In this document: piece by piece, positions 12,303 through 13,096 of the stretch
Layout of the letters: every line of letters begins with the position of its first letter
Position numbering within the stretch: the first letter of the stretch is position 1
Source of the DNA: an uncultured Clostridia bacterium
GTDB lineage: Bacteria; Bacillota; Clostridia; Christensenellales; Aristaeellaceae
Assembly: GCA_934663595.1 (NCBI GenBank)
Contig: CAKUKM010000050.1
Span: forward strand, 1 to 13,096
Reading direction: 5' to 3'
Length of the DNA stretch: 13,096 nucleotides
Notes under the pieces: generated by a model
Databases searched by the model: none
Told to the model about the DNA's origin: nothing
The model's input: the letters and a program-made list of their open reading frames with translations, nothing else
Program-made: the position numbers and the translations under genes

Positions 12303-13096
12303 ATGAATTACCTGCTGGACACGGATTTCGGCCCGGATTGCGACGACGCGGCGGCGCTGGCGCTGGCCGTGCTGTACGCGCGGAAATACGGCGGAAGGCT
12401 GCTGGCCGTGACGCACTGCACGTCGAGCCCGTGGGGCGTTGGGGCGATTCGGCGGGTGCTGCAATGGTACGGCGCGGAGGCCGAGGTTGGCACGCTGAAG
12501 GACGCGGGCTTTCTGACCGCGCCGGAAATGGAGAAATACAATCGCGCGCTGGCGCTTTCGGTTTCGCCCGCGGAGCGCGAGGCGGAGGACGCGACGGCGG
12601 TTTTGCGGCGCGCGCTGTCCGGACAGGCGGACGGATCGGTGGAAATCGTGGGAATCGGGCCGATGCGGAATCTGAGAAAGCTGCTGGAGTCCGGCGCGGA
12701 CGCGCTTTCGCCGCTGAACGGCCGCGAACTGATCGCCCGAAAGGTCGCGCGGCTGACGGTAATGGCCGGCAATTTCTGCGGCGAGCCGGAATGGAACGTG
12801 CGAATGGACGCGGAATCGGCGCGAAAAGTGGCGCTCGAATGGCCGGGCGAGGTCGTCTGGTGCGGCTGGGAGGTCGGCAAGGACGTGATCGCGCTGCGCG
12901 AGCCGTGTGCGCTGAGCGCGGACAACCCGGTGCGGCAGGCGTATCGGCTCTGGTCCGGCGGCGCGGGCCGCAGCAGCTGGGATCTGTGCGCGGTGCAATG
13001 GGCGATGGACGAGGAAAGCGCGAATTACGCGCCGTCCGCCCCGGGGAACGTCGAAATCGACGCGCGCGGCGTCACGCAATGGCAGGCGCAATCGGG
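12303..13096 (+). CDS. Inosine-uridine-preferring nucleoside hydrolase family protein, 3' end missing
   Basis: Predicted to hydrolyse the N-glycosidic bond of ribonucleosides. It is open at the right edge, with 264 residues visible. The Ca2+-binding N-terminal motif is DTDFGPDCDDAAAL (6-19), a variant of DTDPGxDDAxAL seen in a subgroup with an extra residue. IVGIGPMRNL (about 115-124), VMAGNF, EWNVRMDAESARKV and WDLCAVQ follow in the order expected of the family. GRSSWD replaces the usual His-Asp, so catalytic details or substrate may differ. The ATG has GGAGG six bases upstream, in the duplicated spacer. It could be the third gene of the GNAT-SDR operon. Confidence 0.85.
   Translation, partial: MNYLLDTDFGPDCDDAAALALAVLYARKYGGRLLAVTHCTSSPWGVGAIRRVLQWYGAEAEVGTLKDAGFLTAPEMEKYNRALALSVSPAEREAEDATAVLRRALSGQADGSVEIVGIGPMRNLRKLLESGADALSPLNGRELIARKVARLTVMAGNFCGEPEWNVRMDAESARKVALEWPGEVVWCGWEVGKDVIALREPCALSADNPVRQAYRLWSGGAGRSSWDLCAVQWAMDEESANYAPSAPGNVEIDARGVTQWQAQS

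Overview
The window looks like chromosomal DNA from a GC-rich, anaerobic, Clostridia-like Bacillota. The evidence is strong purine-rich ribosome binding sites, clean TTGACA/TATAAT promoters, a tetrahydrofolate (THF) riboswitch in front of a folate ECF-transporter gene, and genes of the Wood-Ljungdahl (reductive acetyl-CoA) pathway. The exact taxon cannot be read from the sequence. No phage, integrase, transposase, rRNA, tRNA or CRISPR array was seen.

Region 1 (1-2401), C4 acid metabolism: the 5' part of an NAD(P)-type malic enzyme on the minus strand diverges from an aspartate ammonia-lyase. The gap between them holds an unexplained cluster of TGCA tetramers. Region 2 (2382-3707), folate uptake: a strong promoter, a THF riboswitch, a hairpin that overlaps the ribosome binding site, and folT. 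FolT carries an unusual seventh membrane segment and an extracytoplasmic domain. Region 3 (3730-5392), a probable nickel (or copper) island: a CsoR/RcnR-family regulator with a His-rich tail diverges from a His/Cys-rich small protein and a CooT-like nickel-binding protein. The island is bracketed by two inverted copies of a roughly 205-base, multi-hairpin repeat whose stems show compensatory substitutions. Region 4 (5419-10798), one-carbon metabolism: a 76-residue unknown, then metF, cooC/acsF, acsD, acsC and acsE. This is the methyl branch end of the Wood-Ljungdahl pathway: methylene-THF reductase, methyltransferase and the corrinoid iron-sulfur protein, plus the nickel-insertion ATPase. CODH and acetyl-CoA synthase themselves are not in the window. 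Region 5 (10815-13096): a GNAT acetyltransferase overlapping an SDR oxidoreductase, a duplicated fragment of the SDR 3' end, and a nucleoside hydrolase running off the right edge.

The regions fit together. Folate import and THF sensing feed a THF-dependent C1 pathway. The His-rich protein, CooT and CooC fit nickel supply to CODH/ACS. The most novel items are the covarying structured repeats, the His-rich module shared by the regulator and its divergent neighbour, the FolT fusion, and the SDR fragment that differs from its parent only at synonymous sites.
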